From Streptomyces sp. NBC_01481 (GTDB lineage: Bacteria; Actinomycetota; Actinomycetes; Streptomycetales; Streptomycetaceae), in contig NZ_JAPEPT010000005.1 in NCBI RefSeq assembly GCF_026339995.1, forward strand, positions 248,001 through 312,000: a DNA stretch of 64,000 nt, in the 5' to 3' direction. The translations under genes and the position numbers were made by a program. This document shows positions 31,413 through 40,510 of the stretch, in pieces (position 1 is the stretch's first letter; each line of letters opens with the position of its first letter). The notes below the pieces were generated by a model, which did no database searches, had not been told where the DNA came from, and saw only the letters and a program-made list of their open reading frames with translations.

Positions 31413-32744
31413 ATGGCGGGCACCACCGAGCGCAATACGACCGACGAGTCCATCTCCCTTCCGCGCAAGTCGAGTTGGAAGTACATCGGTCCCGGAATCG
31501 TGGTCGCTGCCACCGGAGTCGGCGCGGGCGACCTCGTCGCGACGCTCATCGCGGGCAGCAACTTCGGCTACACCCTCCTGTGGGCCGCCGTGATCGGCTG
31601 CGTCGTCAAGATCTCCCTCGCCGAGGCGGCCGGCCGCTGGCATCTGTCCACCGGCCGCACGCTCTTCGACGGCTGGGCCAGCCTCGGCCGCTGGACCACC
31701 TGGTTCTTCGTCGTCTATGTCGTCGTCTGGGGCTTCGTCTACGGAGCTGCCGCGATGTCGTCCAGCGGCCTCCCGCTCCAGGCGCTCTTCCCCGACGTCA
31801 TGGGCCTCAAGTGGTGGGCGATGCTGACCGGGGTGATCGGTCTGGTCTTCGTCTGGTTCAACAAGTACGACGTCTTCGAGAAGGTCATGACCGTCCTCGT
31901 CGGCGTGATGTTCGTGGTAACCGTCTATCTGGCGATCCGGGTCACCCCGAACCTCGGCGACGCCTTCGCGGGACTCCTGCCCGTCCTGCCCGACGAGAAG
32001 GACTCGATCCTCAACACCCTCGGCCTGATCGGCGGTGTCGGCGGCACCATCACCCTCGCGGCGTACGGCTACTGGGTCAACGCCAAGGGCTGGACCAACA
32101 CCGGCTGGATGAAGGTGATGCGGCTCGACAACCGTGTCGCGTACCTCACCACCGGCATCTTCGTCGTCGCGATGCTGTTCGTCGGAGCCGAGATGCTGCA
32201 CTCGGCGGACGTCGCCATCGCGAGCGGCGACAAGGGGCTCATCCAGCTCAGCGACATCCTGGAGGCGGAGTACGGCGGCGCCACCGCCAAGCTCTTCCTG
32301 GTCGGCTTCTTCGCCACGTCCTTCACCTCGCTGATCGGGGTCTGGCACGGCGTCAGCCTGATGTTCGCGGACTTCGTCGAGCGCTACCGCAGGGACAGGG
32401 CGGTGGGCGCCGAGGACACCGAGCTCAGCGGCGAGGCCGTGGCCGCGGGCAAGCGCGAGAGGTCGGTCCCGTTCCGGGCGTATCTGCTGTGGCTGACGTT
32501 CCCGCCGATGATCCTGCTCTTCCAGGGCCAGCCGTTCCGGCTCGTGATCATCTACGGAGTGCTGGGCGCGGCCTTCATGCCGTTCCTGGCGCTGACCCTG
32601 GTCTGGCTGCTCAACTCCGGCCGCACGCCCAGTCAATGGCGCAACGGCATCCTGAGCAATGCCATGCTGGTCGTCGCCGGACTGCTCTTTCTGGTGCTGT
32701 GTATCAAGCAGATCGCCGACCAGCCGTGGGCGGAGTTCTTCTGA
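31413..32744 (+). CDS. Nramp-family divalent metal transporter
   Basis: A 443-residue membrane protein with about 11 transmembrane helices. The N-terminal GPGIVVAATGVGAGDLVATLIAGSNFGY matches the Nramp TM1 region, although the strict metal-binding DPGN is replaced by GAGD, as in some Nramp-related proteins. The expected TM6 metal-site Met/His pattern is not clear. It probably imports Mn2+, Fe2+ or another cation, but the altered TM1 motif means the substrate could be different. ATG at 31413 with GGAAGG upstream. Confidence 0.82.
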   Translation: MAGTTERNTTDESISLPRKSSWKYIGPGIVVAATGVGAGDLVATLIAGSNFGYTLLWAAVIGCVVKISLAEAAGRWHLSTGRTLFDGWASLGRWTTWFFVVYVVVWGFVYGAAAMSSSGLPLQALFPDVMGLKWWAMLTGVIGLVFVWFNKYDVFEKVMTVLVGVMFVVTVYLAIRVTPNLGDAFAGLLPVLPDEKDSILNTLGLIGGVGGTITLAAYGYWVNAKGWTNTGWMKVMRLDNRVAYLTTGIFVVAMLFVGAEMLHSADVAIASGDKGLIQLSDILEAEYGGATAKLFLVGFFATSFTSLIGVWHGVSLMFADFVERYRRDRAVGAEDTELSGEAVAAGKRERSVPFRAYLLWLTFPPMILLFQGQPFRLVIIYGVLGAAFMPFLALTLVWLLNSGRTPSQWRNGILSNAMLVVAGLLFLVLCIKQIADQPWAEFF

Positions 32745-32752
32745 GGCAGGAC

Positions 32753-33822
32753 CTAGAGGCGTACGGCCCGGACGCCCTCGGTGTTCGGGCCGTACAGCAT
32801 TCCGTCCCGCATCACCGGATCGTCCGCCAGCGCCCCGTCGCACGCGAGCCGCCACCGCGGCTCACCGGTGGCGATGTCGTACGCCCACCAGGCGGTGTCA
32901 TGGCCGACGAGGGCGAGGCGCCCGGCCGGGACTGGCGGTGTCCACGACGGCTGTTCGCGGTTCTGGCGCCACAGTGCCCTGCCCGTCCGAGCGGAGTGGG
33001 CGAGGACATAGCCGGGGCGGTTGTCCCACTCCCGCCTGCCGTCTTCGCCGCGGTAGCTGTCGCCGGACGAGAGCAGGATCGTGCCGCCGTACGGAACGAC
33101 CTCGTCCCGCGCGTACGGGGCCGTCGTCGCCGTCCATGTCCGGCGGCCGTCGGCGGCGGCGTGCGCGTGCAGCCGGCCGCGGGATCGCAGGCCGCCACGC
33201 CGTCCGGTGTGCTCCGGAAGAGAACGCCGCGCTTCGGGTCGGGCGTGAAGAGCCAGGACATGTCCGTACGCCACAGGACCCGGCCGCTTGCCGTGTCGAT
33301 GCCGCACAGCACTCCCGGCTCCAGCACCCGGCCGTCGTCGGTCCGCGCGCGCAGCTGTACGCAGAGCACACTTCCAAGCACGAACGGGCGGTCGGGCTCG
33401 CCCTCCTCCACCAGCGGCCCGGCTCGCCACAGCCGCTTGCCGTCGGAGGCGCGGTAGGCGTGGACAAGCCCGTCCTGACTGACCCGGAAGACCGTGCCGG
33501 CCGCCACCGCGACCATGTCGGGTTCGGTGCCGGTCGAGGTGCCGCCCTTCGCGCTCCAGCGGGTGTCGCCCGTCCTGGCGTCCAGGGCGTACAGCAGATC
33601 GGGTCCGACGGTGGGGACATAGACCGTGCCGCCGTCGACCGTGAGCCCGCCGTAGACGCTGCCGTCGAAGGTCCAGGCCGCGTCCCGCTTCTTCGGCCCG
33701 TCCTCCTCCTCGGCGGTGCACGCGCCCGCGAGGCCGGCCGCGCCCGCCAGGCCCAGCACTCCCAGCGAGCCGCGCAGCACGGTGCGGCGGCTGATACCCG
33801 ATACGTCCCCCGTCGCGTTCAC
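32753..33822 (-). pseudogene. PQQ-like beta-propeller lipoprotein, frameshifted
   Basis: The N-terminal two-thirds (from GTG 33822) has a twin-arginine lipoprotein signal (ISRRTVLRGSLGVLGLAG, lipobox LAGAC) and PQQ/WD-like blades of the form LLYALDARTGDTRWSAKGG and VHAYRASDGKRLWRAGP. The remaining blades (GYVLAHSARTGRALWRQNRE, WWAYDIATGEPRWRLACDG) are in the neighbouring frame. The switch falls in GGCCGCGGGATC-type GC-rich sequence at about 33170-33183 and needs one missing base to be restored. Either this is a recent pseudogene or a sequencing error. The intact protein would be about 355 residues, exported, probably a binding or scaffold protein. Confidence 0.8.
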
Positions 33823-33843
33823 GGACGCAACGTACAACAACGC

Positions 33844-33879
33844 ACAGCAGCGCCACCGGGGGAGCGGCGGCGCTGCTGT
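33844..33879 (-). terminator. Terminator of the chitinase gene
   Basis: ACAGCAGCGCC (33844-33854) pairs with GGCGCTGCTGT (33869-33879), directly after the minus-strand stop at 33895. Confidence 0.7.
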
Positions 33880-33894
33880 CCGATGGGGTGTGAG

Positions 33895-35610
33895 TTACGG
33901 GAGGCCGTGCACGTGCGGGCCGACCGCGTTCGACCAGGCGTTGCCGGACTTCGCGTCCCAGTTGGTGGACCAGGTCATCGCACCGCGCAGCGACGGATAG
34001 GTCTTCGACGGCTTGAACGATCCGCAGTTCGTGCCCCGGGCGAGGCAGTCCAGCGCGTTGTTCACGATCGTCGGCGACACGTAGCCGCTGCCCGCGCCGC
34101 TGGTCGAAGCGGGCAGACCGAGCCCGACCTGGGCCGGGGTGAGGCCGCCCTCCAGCTGGATGCAGGCGAGCGCGGTGAGGAAGTCGACCGAGCCCTGCGA
34201 GTAGACCTTGCCGTCGCAGCCCAGCATCGAACCGCTGTTGTAGTACTGCATGTTGACGACGGTCAGGATGTCCTTGATGTTGAGCGCCGTCTTGAAGTAC
34301 TCGTTCGACGTCGACTGCATGTCGATGGTCTGGGGCGCCATCGTGATGACGAGCTTGGAGCCCGCCTTCGAGGAGAGGGACCTGAGCGCCTGGGTCATAT
34401 AGGTGGAGTTGAGGCCGTTCTCCAGGTCGATGTCGACGCCGTCGAAGCCGTACGTCTGCATCATCGAGTAGACGGAGTTGGCGAAGTTCGTCGCCGAGGC
34501 GGAGTCGTTGATGGTGACGGTGCCGTTCTGGCCGCCGATGGAGATGATCACGGACTTGCCGGCCGCCTGCTTGGCCTTGATGTCGGCCTTGAACTGGTCG
34601 ACGGTGTAGCCGCCGAGCCCGGCCGAGTCGAGGTTGAAGGTGACACCGCCGGGTGTGCCGGTCGCGTCGGCGAAGGAGACCGCGATGATGTCGTAGTTGG
34701 CGGGCACATCGCTGATCTTCTGGACGGTGGCGCCGTTGTTGAAGTTCTGCCAGTAGCCGGTCACCGCGTGCTTGGGCACCGTGCCGCCCCCGCCGCCGCC
34801 CGATGCGGAGGTGGTGCCGGTCACCGCTGCGGACTTCGTGGACTCACCGGCCGCGTTGGTCGCGGTCACCTGGAACTGGTACGAGGTGGAGGCAGTCAGC
34901 CCCGTCGCTGTCGCCGAGGCGCCGCTGACCGACTGCACCTTGGCGCCGTTCTGGTAGAGGTTGTAACCCGTCGCGCCCGTCACCGTGTTCCAGGACAGGG
35001 CCACGGAGGACGAGGTCACGGAGCCCGCCGCGAGGCCGGCCGGGGGTGCGGGCACGACGGGATCGGGGTCGCCGCCACCGCCGCCGTCCGGGCCGAAGAC
35101 GCTCACATCGTCGGCGTAGTAGGGGGCCTGCCCGTACCAGCCGTGCGTGTAGACCGTCACGGAGGTCGTGTTCGCGCCGGTGGTGAAGGTGGTGGACAAC
35201 TGCTTCCAGCCGGCCGAGTCCGGCGTCCAGGTGGAGACGTCCGTGGTGCCGGTCCCGCTCGCGCCGAGGTAGGTGTAGCCGCCTTGCACCCACGCGCTGA
35301 GCGTGTACGTCGAGCTGGGCTTCACCGCCACGGTCTGGGTGCACCTGGCGTTGTCCTGCCCGGCCGGAGTCCCCTTGAGCGCGGAGGCGCCACCGTGGAC
35401 GGGCGAGGAGACATTGCTCCCGCTGCCCGCGGAACAGGTCCAGTTGGCGAGCCCGGACTCGAAGCCGGCGTTCTTGGCGACATTGACGTCGGCGGCCTGC
35501 GCGGTTCCCGTGATGCCCATGAGGGTGAGACCGGTCCCGACAGCGAGTGCGAGCACTGTGCCGAGCCATCTTCGGGAGGGGCGTCTCCGAGAGCGTGAGG
35601 TGCGGTCCAC
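33895..35610 (-). CDS. Secreted GH18 chitinase with carbohydrate-binding and FnIII domains
   Basis: A 571-residue precursor. The signal peptide ends at about residue 39 (GTAQA). Next come a CBM4/9-like carbohydrate-binding domain (about 40-170, NAGFESGLANWTC ...), a Gly/Asp/Pro linker, a fibronectin type III domain (about 185-270, PAGLAAGSVTSSSVALSWN), a Gly linker and a GH18 catalytic domain with the DGVDIDLE motif that carries the acid Glu. It hydrolyses chitin extracellularly. GTG at 35610 with GGAGG upstream. A DasR-type site about 75 bp before the start links it to N-acetylglucosamine control. Confidence 0.95.
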   Translation of the reverse strand: MDRTSRSRRRPSRRWLGTVLALAVGTGLTLMGITGTAQAADVNVAKNAGFESGLANWTCSAGSGSNVSSPVHGGASALKGTPAGQDNARCTQTVAVKPSSTYTLSAWVQGGYTYLGASGTGTTDVSTWTPDSAGWKQLSTTFTTGANTTSVTVYTHGWYGQAPYYADDVSVFGPDGGGGGDPDPVVPAPPAGLAAGSVTSSSVALSWNTVTGATGYNLYQNGAKVQSVSGASATATGLTASTSYQFQVTATNAAGESTKSAAVTGTTSASGGGGGGTVPKHAVTGYWQNFNNGATVQKISDVPANYDIIAVSFADATGTPGGVTFNLDSAGLGGYTVDQFKADIKAKQAAGKSVIISIGGQNGTVTINDSASATNFANSVYSMMQTYGFDGVDIDLENGLNSTYMTQALRSLSSKAGSKLVITMAPQTIDMQSTSNEYFKTALNIKDILTVVNMQYYNSGSMLGCDGKVYSQGSVDFLTALACIQLEGGLTPAQVGLGLPASTSGAGSGYVSPTIVNNALDCLARGTNCGSFKPSKTYPSLRGAMTWSTNWDAKSGNAWSNAVGPHVHGLP

Positions 35611-35683
35611 TTGCTGCCTCCGGTGGGGGAGTTGGGGGTGTGGAGGGGGTTACGGAACGGTGGCCACCGCTGGGCGTCCAAGC

Positions 35684-35695
35684 TGGTCCAGACCA
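35684..35695. promoter_or_regulatory. DasR-responsive element upstream of the chitinase
   Basis: TGGTCCAGACCA, differing from the DasR consensus core TGGTCTAGACCA at one base, 74 bp upstream of the chitinase start. DasR is the GntR-family regulator of chitin and N-acetylglucosamine use. Confidence 0.75.
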
Positions 35696-35759
35696 ATCGG
35701 GTTGTCAAGACCTGTGGCAGCGATTCGTATACACACGCCCGTGCCGCACGGCCACGCGC

Positions 35760-36197
35760 TCAGGTCTCGTCCTGCAGCCGGTCCGCGGCATACCCCGCAA
35801 CGCACCCCACCACCAGCACCGCGTTGGACAGCAGCACCCCCTCCGCCGCCAACTCCCGCCACTGCACAGCCATGTTGAGCGCCTGCGCCACGACCGGCAC
35901 CGCGAAAGCCGCCGTCAGATGCCCGGGCAGCGACTCCCGGAACGGCTCACGGTGGATCCGCGCCGCAGCCCAGGCGGCCAGCGCGATGCACACCGCGTTC
36001 GGCAGATGGATCAGCAGCAGCCGACCGCCGAAACTCTCCATGCGCGGTCCCGTCGCCAGATGCTCGTAGACGAGTGTGGCCTGCAGATACTCGCTGAACA
36101 GGAGGACGACGACACCGATCGCCCAGGCTCGTACGAGCGCGAGCAGCGCCGCACCCCGCCGCTCGGGGTGCGCCCCCTGGTAGCCGTACCGCGTCAT
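35760..36197 (-). CDS. Membrane protein coupled to the lipoprotein gene
   Basis: A 145-residue protein with about four predicted transmembrane helices (ALVRAWAIGVVVLLFSEYLQA; LIHLPNAVCIALAAWAAA; LTAAFAVPVVAQALNMAVQW; VLLSNAVLVVGCVAGYAA). I do not recognise the family. Its ATG overlaps the stop of the upstream lipoprotein gene by four bases, so it is translated from the same transcript as the lipoprotein and the pilin-fusion exoprotein. It could assist secretion or act as a membrane-located immunity protein; this rests on position only. Confidence 0.75.
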   Translation of the reverse strand: MTRYGYQGAHPERRGAALLALVRAWAIGVVVLLFSEYLQATLVYEHLATGPRMESFGGRLLLIHLPNAVCIALAAWAAARIHREPFRESLPGHLTAAFAVPVVAQALNMAVQWRELAAEGVLLSNAVLVVGCVAGYAADRLQDET

Positions 36198-36898
36198 CGC
36201 TTCATGACCGTGATCGAGTCGATGATCCGCTTCAGATCGCCGTCCGCGAGCCGCCCTTCGGCCGCGTCGATCCGTACCGCGTACGCCGTGTCCCGCGCGT
36301 CCAGACCGGCCACGATCACACCCCTGATCCGTGCCCCCTGCTGCGTGAACTCGAAGTCGACGCGGCGGGCCTCCTCCTCGCCCTTCGGCCCTTTGACCCG
36401 GATCTCCCGCTGCCCCTGGAGCTTCGAACCGAGCGCGATGCCCGCCTCCGCGGCGATCGCGGCCTCCTCGGCGGAGTCGGCCTCGGTGAAGTCCAGCTGA
36501 ACGGTGATCATGCCGACGGCCCTGCCGCCCGCGGTGAGGGTCGCCGCGGCCGCGTTGTGCTTGCTGCGCTGTGCGTCGCTCTGCGGTACGAAGGCGGGCG
36601 GATGGGCGACGGTGACGGCGGGCGTGCGCAGGGTGCCCCACCCTTCGGGTGCCTGGCCGACCGTGTCCGTACCGCATCCGGCGGCCAGCAGGGCCGCCGC
36701 TGTCACCCACGCGCCGGCCCTGGGGGGTGTCCTGCGGATCTGGCTGGGCTCGCGACGCCCTGCGACTCCGTCTCCTGCGTTGTCGTCGGTCGGCATGGCT
36801 CCGCCATGCCTCCCTCCTCCGCCTTGGATCCGAAGCCGCATGACGCCGCTCCCTGATCCAGCCTGATCCACCGGACACCCCCTGGTCTTCCTCTTCAC
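36194..36898 (-). CDS. Probable lipoprotein in the pilin-fusion operon
   Basis: A 234-residue protein if the GTG at 36898 is used (GGGAGG lies 8 bases upstream). A Tat/lipoprotein-like segment (SQIRRTPPRAGAWVTAAALLAAGCG) sits unusually far in, so the real start may be ATG 36796, which would put the lipobox near residue 41. The exported part (TPAVTVAHPPAFVP ... RRVDFEFTQQGARIRGVIVAGLDARDTAYAVRIDAAEGRL) resembles small lipoproteins of unknown role. It lies 28 bp after the fusion exoprotein and overlaps the membrane protein gene. Confidence 0.7.
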   Translation of the reverse strand: MKRKTRGCPVDQAGSGSGVMRLRIQGGGGRHGGAMPTDDNAGDGVAGRREPSQIRRTPPRAGAWVTAAALLAAGCGTDTVGQAPEGWGTLRTPAVTVAHPPAFVPQSDAQRSKHNAAAATLTAGGRAVGMITVQLDFTEADSAEEAAIAAEAGIALGSKLQGQREIRVKGPKGEEEARRVDFEFTQQGARIRGVIVAGLDARDTAYAVRIDAAEGRLADGDLKRIIDSITVMKR

Positions 36899-36926
36899 CG
36901 TGTGTCCTCCCTCGCCCCTCGGCCGG

Positions 36927-38459
36927 TCAGTTCGCGCAGTAGCTGTACGGCACATAGTTGCGGCCATTCCCATGGGGTGCGCCCAGGAACTCGGCGGCAT
37001 TGAGGGTCTCCTCCTTCTTCTCGGTGGACACCGAGAAACCGAGGCTCAGCCCCAGGTTCAGCTCGAAGCCGTACTCGGCCGCCTCGGTCTTTCCGGTGTA
37101 GGTCGTCCTGCTGGACAGCCCCTCGTCGAAGAGCAGCTGCCCGAAGGGGTCGTCGGCACCCGGCCGCCGGGTCGGAGCGTGGTCGTTGAACATGTAGGCG
37201 AAGGGCGCGCCGTACTGCCCGCTTCCGTCCAGCCAGTCCTGCGCGATCTTCCGCCCGGCATCGCCCTCGGGCTCCGGCGGGAAGGCGAGCGAGTTGGTGA
37301 CGACCTCGATCCCGGTGTCCGCATCGCCGCCCTTCGCTCCGGCGTTGCCGCCGCGCTTGTCCTTGCCGGACTTGCCGTTGTCGCCCCCCACCTTGACCCC
37401 GTCCTTGGTCGAACCCTTCTCGACGGTCCGGGTCATGTCGATACGCACCAGCTTGCCGGTCTTCTTGTCATGGGTGACGGTGATGGTCCCGGTCTGCGTG
37501 GTCGACGCGGACGCCTCTCCGCTCAGCGGCCCGGCCTCGTACCCGACCTTGGTCCCGTACTCGATCGACGCGCTGTATGTGTACGACTTGGTGCCGTTGA
37601 AGTCGTTGTCGGTCCACGTCGCCTCGGGCGTGAACTTGAACGAGCCGCCGAGGGCGGCGCTCAGCTTCTTCTCGTCCCCGGCGGAAATCTTCAGCCCGCC
37701 CGCGGCGGAGGTTTCGAGGGCGACCTTGCCGTAACTGATGTGGCGGTTGCCGAGCTTCTCCTCGATGCGCTTGCGCAGCTTCTCCTCCTCGGCCAGGGGC
37801 CCCTTGCCGAAGAGGTAGAGGATGCCGCTGCCGAGCCCGCCGCCCTGGGAGTTGGCCTGCCGGTTGGCGAGCTCGTACGTCTTGAGCGACTCCAGATCGT
37901 CCCGGAAGGCCGCGGCGTCCGCCTCACTGTCGAAGACCCAGGTGTCCCCATTGGTGACCTTGATCCCGGCCCCGAGCTCGACCTTGTCGGAGCCGAACCT
38001 GCCGACCTTGGCCCCGGGCTTCCAGTCCTTCTTGAGGGCGACGGACGCGGCATCGGTGAAGGTCATCATGACCCGCTGGTCACGGTCGTCGACGGCACCG
38101 TCGCCGTTGACGTCGGAGTTGGCCTTGAAGGTCTGCTGCTGGAAGCCGTATTCCTCGCCCCATTCGATGAAGAGGACTTTGGCCTTGGCGCCGGCCTTGT
38201 CGGTGAGGGAGGAGATCTGGCAGAGAGGGGGTTCGTAGTCGGCGTCGGTTTTGGGGGTGGCGCGGGGGTATTCGCCTGTGCCGCACGGGCCGCCGGAGAT
38301 CACGCAGATGATCTTCTCGCCGATCATCCGGCCCACGCCCAGCGTCGTCACCGCGGCGATGACGGCGATGAGCACAACCAGCACTCCGATGTACTCAACG
38401 GCTGTGGTGCCCCTGTCGCGTGCCGGGTTCCGCGCCCTGCGTCCTCTTGTCCGGCTCAT
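36927..38459 (-). CDS. Large exoprotein with an Flp-pilin-type N-terminus
   Basis: A 510-residue protein. Residues 1-17 are basic, followed by a prepilin-peptidase site G17/TTAVEYIG with Glu at +5 and one hydrophobic helix (VLVVLIAVIAAVTTLGV), as in Flp pilins. Instead of ending there, it continues for about 430 residues: an early Cys pair (CVISGGPCGTG), an EF-hand-like calcium loop (NSDVNGDGAVDDRD, near residues 103-116), beta-rich Thr/Lys segments (SYTYSASIEYGTKVGYE, TGTITVTHDKKTGKLVRID), a charged Gly/Lys linker and a C-terminal part. No enzymatic motif is recognised. It is divergent from the Tad operon and heads a three-gene operon. Confidence 0.8.
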   Translation of the reverse strand: MSRTRGRRARNPARDRGTTAVEYIGVLVVLIAVIAAVTTLGVGRMIGEKIICVISGGPCGTGEYPRATPKTDADYEPPLCQISSLTDKAGAKAKVLFIEWGEEYGFQQQTFKANSDVNGDGAVDDRDQRVMMTFTDAASVALKKDWKPGAKVGRFGSDKVELGAGIKVTNGDTWVFDSEADAAAFRDDLESLKTYELANRQANSQGGGLGSGILYLFGKGPLAEEEKLRKRIEEKLGNRHISYGKVALETSAAGGLKISAGDEKKLSAALGGSFKFTPEATWTDNDFNGTKSYTYSASIEYGTKVGYEAGPLSGEASASTTQTGTITVTHDKKTGKLVRIDMTRTVEKGSTKDGVKVGGDNGKSGKDKRGGNAGAKGGDADTGIEVVTNSLAFPPEPEGDAGRKIAQDWLDGSGQYGAPFAYMFNDHAPTRRPGADDPFGQLLFDEGLSSRTTYTGKTEAAEYGFELNLGLSLGFSVSTEKKEETLNAAEFLGAPHGNGRNYVPYSYCAN

Positions 38460-38790
38460 CCGCCGTCCCCCTCGGTGGCCGTGCCTCTCGTACAAGGAAT
38501 CGGAAGTGGAGCGTACGAAGGGGGGCACCGGGCTGGCTTGGGCCCGGAGACCCATCGCGGACCCAAAGCGGACCAGGGCCCTGGCGAATTCACTGCCCTG
38601 AAACGAGAGTTAACCTCTGACGCCTTCGCCCGGTTTCGCCTGTGCGGAGCGTGTGCGAGTTGTGGCCCAGAGATCTCAAAGGTGTTCTCTGCCTCGTAGG
38701 ACGTGGATAAAGTGCTGGGGCAGAAGCACGGAGCAGTAGGTATCTGCGGTCGCCGGGCCCCCGGCGTCCGGGGCTGAACGGGGAACCAGC
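38460..38790. other. 331-bp divergent promoter region at the left edge of the Tad operon
   Basis: Separates the pilin-fusion exoprotein (minus) from the Tad operon (plus). It must hold both promoters. GGATAAAGT near 38706 resembles a -10 region. No palindromic operator of note was found. Confidence 0.4.
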
Positions 38791-39669
38791 GTGCCCACCG
38801 CGATAGCTGTCACCAGCGCCGATCTGGTGCTGCCGCCCACCGACCACCAGACCCCCACCGCGGCACTGCTCCACTCGCCCGACGCCCAGCCCCTGGACGC
38901 CGCGCTCGCCGACATGAGCGTCCTGCTGGAGCAGCACGGCTATGTGATCGCGTTGTATCCCTCGACCATCCCCTTGGCCCACGAGCGTCGACTGCACACA
39001 GTCCGGTCGGTCCTGGAGAGCGACCGGATCGCCTGTCTGAAGCTGGATCTGCCACCGCTGGGTGTGGCTGTACTCGTGCGCCAGTTACGGCAGTTGTCGA
39101 TCTGCGACTTCAGCGCGGGCGTGGTGGCCTCCGCCGCCCGGCTGCTCTCCCATTACATCTACGCGGGCGCGCTGCTGAACTCCGTGACCAGGCTGGACCG
39201 CGTTCCGGTGAGCCTGAAGTCCCACGCCAAGTCCTGGGTCCCCGGTTCCCAGTTCGGTGTGCTGGCGAACCCGAATCCTCAACTGATCAAAATTGGCTCC
39301 GGTGAGCTCGCCGGTCCCGAGTTCCGCACGCAACTGCTGGTTGCGAAAGGGCAGTTGGCGAGCGAGTGGGTGAGCTCGACACTCGCTCCCGCCTGGCAGG
39401 TGCAGGGCCTGGAGGAAACTGCGCTTCCTGTCGATTCCCCCCGCTGGTGGGGCACGTCCAGACTGGTCGAATTCGGTGCCTATCTGCCTGATATCTCCGT
39501 GCTCTACCAGCTGGTTTCGTCCGTACGGAGAGAGGTGTGCACCTGGTGCGGAAGAGAACTCATCGGTGATCGCTGCGGCTTCTGCTCCGCACCGCTCGCC
39601 CCGCCCGAGAACCAAACGCACACGACCGGTGTCCTGAACCACGGGGCCCCGATGCGTCAGGGTTCGTAA
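38791..39669 (+). CDS. Zinc-ribbon protein preceding the Tad genes
   Basis: A 292-residue soluble protein of unknown function. The C-terminus carries a four-Cys zinc ribbon, CTWCGRELIGDRCGFC, preceded by a mixed alpha/beta region (LLHSPDAQPLDAALADMSVLLEQHGYVIALYPS ... LKSHAKSWVPGSQFGVLANPNPQLIKIGSGELAGPEF). There is no signal peptide or membrane segment. GTG at 38791 with GGGGA upstream. Sitting first in the Tad operon, 120 bp before cpaB, it may be a cytoplasmic regulator or assembly factor; I cannot place it in a named family. Confidence 0.75.
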   Translation: MPTAIAVTSADLVLPPTDHQTPTAALLHSPDAQPLDAALADMSVLLEQHGYVIALYPSTIPLAHERRLHTVRSVLESDRIACLKLDLPPLGVAVLVRQLRQLSICDFSAGVVASAARLLSHYIYAGALLNSVTRLDRVPVSLKSHAKSWVPGSQFGVLANPNPQLIKIGSGELAGPEFRTQLLVAKGQLASEWVSSTLAPAWQVQGLEETALPVDSPRWWGTSRLVEFGAYLPDISVLYQLVSSVRREVCTWCGRELIGDRCGFCSAPLAPPENQTHTTGVLNHGAPMRQGS

Positions 39670-39789
39670 CCGGCCTTCGGGCCGCTCCCCGGAGGTTCCA
39701 CCTCACCGGCCCAGCCGCAGCAGCTCAGGTACGTGCACAGTTCCGACTCTGTCCGCTCCTCAACGCTCCTGAACGAGGTTGTCCCGCCC

Positions 39790-40503
39790 ATGAATTCACG
39801 TCAGCGCCGTGGCGTCATACTTCTGCTCCTGTCGGTTCTCTGCGCCTTCGGTGTGTTCGCCGGTGTTCTGTCCGTCATCAGTGACGTGAATTCCAAGGTG
39901 GGGCCCGAGGTAGCGGCGTACCGGATCAAGACCGATGTGGCGCCTTACACGGCCCTGGATCCGGCGCAGTTCGAGAAGATTTCGATGCCCAAGCGCTGGC
40001 TGTCTCAGAATGCCGTCACCGATCTGTCCGTGGTCAGGGGAAAGATCGCCGTCACGCAGCTCAAGAAAGGCTCGCTGCTGCAGGACGACATGATGGTGAA
40101 GAAGCCCGCGGTCGGCAATGGCGAGCAGGAGATCGCCATCATGATCGACGCGGCCACGGGTGTGGCAGGAAAGATCACACCTGGCTCTCTGGTCAATATC
40201 TTCGCCACCTTCGCCGGCAAGAAAGAGGGCGAGACGGACCAGTCGCGCATCATCGTGCCCAACGCCAAGGTCATCGACGTCGGCCGGATCACCGCGCTGC
40301 AACCGGACAAGAACGACCGGGGCAGCGGACTCAGTCAGGCCGTGCCCATCACCTTCGCCCTCAACACCACGGACGCCCAGCGCCTCGCCTACGCGGAGTC
40401 CTTCGCCGAGCACGTCCGGCTGGCCCTCCTCGGCAACTCCAGCCCCACCACGCTGCGCCCGGGGGACAGCACCTACACCCTCGACGAAGACAAGAACAAG
40501 TGA
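39790..40503 (+). CDS. Flp pilus assembly protein CpaB/RcpC (SAF domain)
   Basis: A 237-residue protein with one N-terminal transmembrane helix (GVILLLLSVLCAFGVFAGVLSVI) and an extracytoplasmic SAF-type domain (YRIKTDVAPYTALDPAQFEKISMPKRWLSQNAVTDLSVVRGKIAVTQLKKGSLLQDDMM). CpaB proteins stabilise the pilus channel and may bind peptidoglycan or glycans. It is followed after 7 bp by the CpaE-like ATPase. ATG at 39790 with GAGG upstream. Confidence 0.85.
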   Translation: MNSRQRRGVILLLLSVLCAFGVFAGVLSVISDVNSKVGPEVAAYRIKTDVAPYTALDPAQFEKISMPKRWLSQNAVTDLSVVRGKIAVTQLKKGSLLQDDMMVKKPAVGNGEQEIAIMIDAATGVAGKITPGSLVNIFATFAGKKEGETDQSRIIVPNAKVIDVGRITALQPDKNDRGSGLSQAVPITFALNTTDAQRLAYAESFAEHVRLALLGNSSPTTLRPGDSTYTLDEDKNK

Positions 40504-40510
40504 GGGTTGC

